A stretch of DNA of 49,513 nt, taken from Lachnospiraceae bacterium UBA3689 (GTDB taxonomy: Bacteria; Bacillota; Clostridia; Lachnospirales; Lachnospiraceae). Position numbers and translations under genes: made by a program. This document shows, piece after piece, positions 46,215-49,513 of the stretch; position 1 is the stretch's first letter; every line of letters starts with the position of its first letter. Location of the stretch: the NCBI GenBank assembly GCA_002371465.1, contig DFIU01000011.1, positions 1-49,513 of the forward strand. The letters are read 5' to 3'. The notes below the pieces were generated by a model. The model did not search any database and had not been told where the DNA came from. It saw only the letters and a list, made by a program, of their open reading frames with translations.

Positions 46215-48215
46215 TTACATGAAGTCGTGACGCTTCAATACTTCGATGATATTTCTTCCCTCCTCGGTGCCTTCGATGATTCTTCTGGCACGCTTGCTGT
46301 CGCCGATGTTGTAGATTTCCACGTTGGTGTCGGCGTAAGCCTGTTCCAGATCGGAAAGGACCGGATCGCTGGCTCTCATGCCCAGGCAGATAAAACCGAA
46401 GTCAAAGGGAATCTCTTCAATATTTCCTTCTGGATTCTTGACGATAAAGCGGTCGCTCTTTACTTCCTGCAGAGCGGTCTGGGTCATCTGCCTGACCTGG
46501 TACTGCTTCATCTTTGCCTTCATATCGGATTTTGTGACCGGATCGAGGCCGTTGCCGATGACGGGCAGCATTTCGATGATGGTGACGTCAGCGCCGCGCT
46601 CCGTAAAGAACTCCATGACATCGAGACCGACAGCACCGCCGCCGACGACGGCGACCTTCTGACCCTTCATATCCTTGGGATAGGTGTTCTTGCGCTCAGT
46701 CATCTTGAGGACGTCGGCAACCTTGGTGTCTTCCCTGTTGACGAGTTCATGCAGCCCCTTGATGGGCGGCAGGGTCGGATTGGAGCCGGTCGCGTTGACG
46801 ATGACATCCGGATGGAAGCCCTTTACCATATCCACGGTCGCGGAAGTATTTTTGAAAATAAAGAGGTTCTTCAGCTGGTCGGCGCGGTTGATCAGGTAGT
46901 GGGGGAAATCCTTCATACGGACCTTGTCCGGGATGTCGGAAATGCGAGCTGCCAGACCGCCCAGAATGGGAGAGCGCTCCAGAAGGAAGGTTGTGCAGCC
47001 GACTTCCGCCGCTGTGCAGGCAGCTTCAAGACCTGCCGTACCGCCGCCGATGACGACGACGTTTGCTTCCTTGTTGACCTTCAGCTTCTTGTATTCATCC
47101 CCATCGACGACGCTGGGATTGACGGTACAGCGGATAGGCAGGTTGAGACCGATCCGGTGACCGGCGCAGCCGACATTGCAGGAAATGCACTTGCGGAGCA
47201 GGTCCTCGTGACCGAATTCGACCTTATTGACCCATTCCGGATCGGCGATCAGACCGCGCCCCATACCGATGAGATCGGCGTCGCCGCGAGATAAGATATC
47301 CTCCGCAACCTGGGGATTGCGGATGTTGCCCATAGTCATGCAGGGCTTGCCGTAGACTTCCCGGACCCGTTTTGCCATATAGCTTCTCCAGCCGTCCGGC
47401 AGGTAGTTGGCATCGATCTGGAACTGAATAGAGCCATTAAGACCCGCGGAGACGTCAAAGACGTCGACTTCCTGGGCAAAATAGCGGAGATATTCGATCG
47501 TATCATCCAGGGTATTGCCGCCCTCAACAAATTCTTCCGCGCTGATACGGACGAAGATCGGGAAGAAGGGACCGACCTGTCTGCGGACCTCTTCGATAAC
47601 TTCTTTGGTGAAGCGGGCGCGGTTCTCTGCAGAGCCGCCGTACTCATCGGTCCGGTGGTTGGTGGTCGGAGAGAGGAACTGGCTTAAGAGATAGGAGTGA
47701 CCGGCGTGAATTTCGACTGCGTCAAATCCGCAGGTCTGCGCGCGCTTTGCCGCTTCTCCGTATTTTTTTGTGATCAGGTGGATCTCATCGACCGTAAGCG
47801 GACGCGGAATCTCGCCTCCCTCCTTGGACGGAACGTCAGAGGCGGAAACCGGCTGTTCACCTGTCCGGGAAGACATAGCGGAAGCCCCTGCATGGTTGAT
47901 CTGAATCGCGATGCAGGCGTTCTGCTTGTGGATGGTTTCACACAGATAGGAAAGTCTGGGGATATAACTGTCCTGATCGATCCGAAGCTGGGTGGTGCCG
48001 TTGGAACCCTGGGGCGAATAGACGCTGGCATTTTCAACGATCAGAAGACCGGTGCCGCCCTTGGCGCGGGTTTCGTAGTACTGAATGTGGCGGAAGCTCA
48101 TTTCACCGTTCTGCTCGCCGAAGTTGGTCCCCATAGGGGTCATGACGATCCTGTTTTTCGTCGTCATGCGGCGCACAGTGAAAGGCTCAAAGATATGAGA
48201 ATATTTTGTTTTCAT
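46215..48215 (-). CDS. 2-enoate-reductase/2,4-dienoyl-CoA-reductase-type flavoenzyme
   Basis: NADH-dependent reductase of an activated C=C bond, with FMN, FAD and a [4Fe-4S] cluster. N-terminal Old Yellow Enzyme barrel (residues 1 to about 340): IVMTPMGTNF, QINHAGASA, HAGHSYLLSQFLSP (catalytic Tyr), MGRGLIADPEW. Fe-S ligands C343, C346, C350 and C363. The C-terminal half is a pyridine-nucleotide domain with GGGTAGLEAA and GGGAVGLDV. Same layout and size (666 residues) as enoate reductase, FldZ and the bile-acid enzymes BaiCD/BaiH; the substrate cannot be told. AAGGAGAG lies before ATG 48215. It is divergent from a LysR gene, which probably regulates it. Confidence 0.9.
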   Translation of the reverse strand: MKTKYSHIFEPFTVRRMTTKNRIVMTPMGTNFGEQNGEMSFRHIQYYETRAKGGTGLLIVENASVYSPQGSNGTTQLRIDQDSYIPRLSYLCETIHKQNACIAIQINHAGASAMSSRTGEQPVSASDVPSKEGGEIPRPLTVDEIHLITKKYGEAAKRAQTCGFDAVEIHAGHSYLLSQFLSPTTNHRTDEYGGSAENRARFTKEVIEEVRRQVGPFFPIFVRISAEEFVEGGNTLDDTIEYLRYFAQEVDVFDVSAGLNGSIQFQIDANYLPDGWRSYMAKRVREVYGKPCMTMGNIRNPQVAEDILSRGDADLIGMGRGLIADPEWVNKVEFGHEDLLRKCISCNVGCAGHRIGLNLPIRCTVNPSVVDGDEYKKLKVNKEANVVVIGGGTAGLEAACTAAEVGCTTFLLERSPILGGLAARISDIPDKVRMKDFPHYLINRADQLKNLFIFKNTSATVDMVKGFHPDVIVNATGSNPTLPPIKGLHELVNREDTKVADVLKMTERKNTYPKDMKGQKVAVVGGGAVGLDVMEFFTERGADVTIIEMLPVIGNGLDPVTKSDMKAKMKQYQVRQMTQTALQEVKSDRFIVKNPEGNIEEIPFDFGFICLGMRASDPVLSDLEQAYADTNVEIYNIGDSKRARRIIEGTEEGRNIIEVLKRHDFM

Positions 48216-48248
48216 GACAGTCTCTCCTTAAAAATAAAACCATTTTCA

Positions 48249-48290
48249 ATTGAGTCTGTAAGATATAACGGGCAGTGTTATAAGCTCAAT
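48249..48290. promoter_or_regulatory. LysR-type operator between the flavoenzyme and its regulator
   Basis: TATAAC-N7-GTTATA (48264-48282) is an exact dyad of the LysR T-N11-A type. ATTGAG (48249-48254) and CTCAAT (48285-48290) form an outer inverted repeat. On the minus strand the dyad falls in the spacer of a possible flavoenzyme promoter (TTGAGC ... ATATCT). Confidence 0.6.
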
Positions 48291-48346
48291 ATAGATGGAA
48301 ATGAGCCGGATGTCTAATGCATTTTATGAATGAAAATGATAGAATC

Positions 48347-48358
48347 TATCTATAGATA
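48347..48358 (+). promoter_or_regulatory. 12-base palindrome upstream of the LysR gene
   Basis: TATCTATAGATA is a perfect palindrome 46 bases before the LysR start; it could be an autoregulatory site or part of the -10 region. Confidence 0.35.
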
Positions 48359-48404
48359 AGAGAAGTGATGGCAGGCTGACAAATGATCGGGAAAGGCGGG
48401 GGCA

Positions 48405-49298
48405 ATGAATCTCAATCAGATCAAATATTTTATTGTGTTGGCAGAGGAAGAGCATTATACCCGGGCGTCAAAGCGGCTCAGTATCGCCCAGCCCTCCCTA
48501 AGTCACGCGATTGCCCAGCTCGAAAAAGAGCTGAATACCAGGCTCTTTGAAAAGAAGGGGAGAAATGTCATCATGACCAAGTACGGCAGGGACTTCCTTC
48601 CCTATGCCAGACAGAGCGTCTCCTCGCTGGATGAGGGAGTCAGGAAGATCCGCGCCCTCAATTCTCCCAAGGAAGGGGAGATCAGCCTTGCCTACATCTA
48701 TACGCTGGCGGACCGGGCGGCTCCCTCCCTTGCGCGCAGATTTATGGACGCCTATCCGGACTATAAGATCCGCTTCCGCTTTACGGCGGGTCCCACGGGG
48801 CGGATTATTGAGGGGCTCAAAGACGATGAATTCGATATCGTCCTGTCCTCTTTTCAGGATGGGGAACCGGATGTGGAATTTCGGAAGATCGGCAGCCAGA
48901 AGCTGGTCGTGGCGGTTCCCAAGGGTCATCCGCTGGCGGCAAGGAACAGCATCACCTTAAAAGAGACGATCCCCTATCCCCAGATCTTTTACTCGAGAAA
49001 CAGCGGTCTAAGACCGGTCGTCAATTCCCTCTTTGAGAAGCAGGGACTCTTTCCTCAGATTGCCTATGAAGTAGAGGCGGATTCCGGCGTGGCGGGACTG
49101 GTCTCCCAGGGCTTTGGTATCGCGGTTATGCCGGACATTCTTTTTTTAAAGACCATGGACTTAAAACTGCTGGAGATTACAGAGCCGACTTATGACCGCG
49201 CCATCTACGCCGCCTGGATGCAGAAACACTATCTGTCTCCCGTTGCCAAGGCCTTTCTGCACTTCGTGATTCGGGAGACCTCAGGAGGGGACTTGTAA
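48405..49298 (+). CDS. LysR-family transcriptional regulator
   Basis: Winged helix-turn-helix at residues 1-60 (MNLNQIKYFIVLAEEEHYTRASKRL in parts, then AQPSLSHAIAQLEKELNTRLFEK), followed by the linker helix and the two-lobed periplasmic-binding-like effector domain (from about 90: GEISLAYIYTLADR to the C-terminus). 297 residues, normal. AAGGCGGGGG precedes the ATG. It is transcribed away from the flavoenzyme gene, with a T-N11-A dyad between, the classic arrangement for a LysR activator and its target. The ligand is probably the flavoenzyme's substrate or a related compound (inference). Confidence 0.92.
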   Translation: MNLNQIKYFIVLAEEEHYTRASKRLSIAQPSLSHAIAQLEKELNTRLFEKKGRNVIMTKYGRDFLPYARQSVSSLDEGVRKIRALNSPKEGEISLAYIYTLADRAAPSLARRFMDAYPDYKIRFRFTAGPTGRIIEGLKDDEFDIVLSSFQDGEPDVEFRKIGSQKLVVAVPKGHPLAARNSITLKETIPYPQIFYSRNSGLRPVVNSLFEKQGLFPQIAYEVEADSGVAGLVSQGFGIAVMPDILFLKTMDLKLLEITEPTYDRAIYAAWMQKHYLSPVAKAFLHFVIRETSGGDL

Positions 49299-49333
49299 AT
49301 ACCGATCCATCACTAAGCAGTGTGATGAAGCTA

Positions 49334-49389
49334 CTCTTAAAGCTCATCTTACTATAAAGGATACTATTATAGAAGGTGAGCTTTAAGAG
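49334..49389 (+). repeat. Long hairpin with 17-bp arms after lysR
   Basis: CTCTTAAAGCTCATCTT (49334-49350) pairs with AAGGTGAGCTTTAAGAG (49373-49389), one G-T, and TATAA/TTATA extends the stem inside. No T-run follows. It lies 36 bases after the LysR stop. AT-rich arms and inner symmetry suit a MITE-like remnant as well as an mRNA 3' end. A further short repeat ATCAC/GTGAT lies just before it. Confidence 0.55.
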
Positions 49390-49513
49390 AGGACTCTTGT
49401 AGAGAATGCATTTAAAAGGTCTGCTTTTTGATCTTTCCTATATCTATATATAGAAGCGGATTTGGAGTGTGTTGGTTTAAATATTAGTAACTGAAACTTC
49501 CCACACGGGAAAT

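Noticed and set aside
46227..47294. 355-codon open frame on the plus strand inside the flavoenzyme gene
   Set aside because: Antisense to a clear Fe-S flavoenzyme; the translated sequence has no recognisable domain and the start has no ribosome site.

Overview
The window looks like a core chromosomal segment of an anaerobic Clostridia member, most likely a Lachnospiraceae-type gut bacterium. This is inferred from gene content and gene order: SpoVD/FtsI-type dcw cluster with mraZ, [4Fe-4S]/FAD oxidoreductases, a YdiB-like dehydrogenase, a 2-enoate-reductase-type flavoenzyme, frequent TTG starts and extended -10 (TGnTATAAT) promoters. No insertion sequence, prophage, CRISPR array or rRNA was seen.

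Layout. 1-2.6 kb: a CYTH-domain protein (minus strand), then uridine kinase and tryptophanyl-tRNA synthetase. 2.8-11.1 kb: the most unusual block. Two paralogous ~950-residue multi-cluster Fe-S/FAD oxidoreductases flank two tandem hypB GTPase genes; hypA follows, then a free-standing FakA middle-domain protein. No [NiFe] hydrogenase, urease, CODH or other nickel enzyme is encoded here. 11.3-13.8 kb: RNase H, an alpha/beta hydrolase and a small membrane protein. 13.9-17.2 kb: a carbohydrate-type ABC importer (lipoprotein plus two permeases, no ATPase). 17.3-28.2 kb: UvrD-like helicase, undecaprenol/diacylglycerol kinase, phasin-like protein plus UbiB kinase, two HAD phosphatases, aldo/keto reductase, an ArsB/NhaD-type transporter, YchF (with a structured leader) and Lgt.

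28.4-42.4 kb: a shortened dcw cluster (mraZ, rsmH, ftsL, a class B PBP, mraY, murD, divIB/ftsQ, ftsZ) running into nrdR, pyrH, frr, dxr, cdsA and rseP. It links peptidoglycan precursor synthesis, septation, dNTP control, ribosome recycling, isoprenoid and phospholipid synthesis and membrane proteolysis. murE, murF, ftsW, murG and uppS are not in the usual places. 42.4-43.0 kb: gene-poor, with a tRNA-Leu (anticodon AAG), its consensus promoter and terminator, and several inverted repeats.

43.0-49.5 kb: a secreted lysozyme/chitosanase-like protein with DUF5648-type repeats, a shikimate-kinase-like protein whose P-loop lacks the usual Ser/Thr, a YdiB-like quinate/shikimate dehydrogenase, and an Fe-S/FMN/FAD enoate-reductase-type enzyme divergent from a LysR regulator, with a dyad between them.

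The best candidate for an undescribed system is the 2.8-10.6 kb oxidoreductase/HypB/HypB/oxidoreductase/HypA locus. Next is the nested-stem leader of ychF. All family assignments come from reading motifs; no database search was run.
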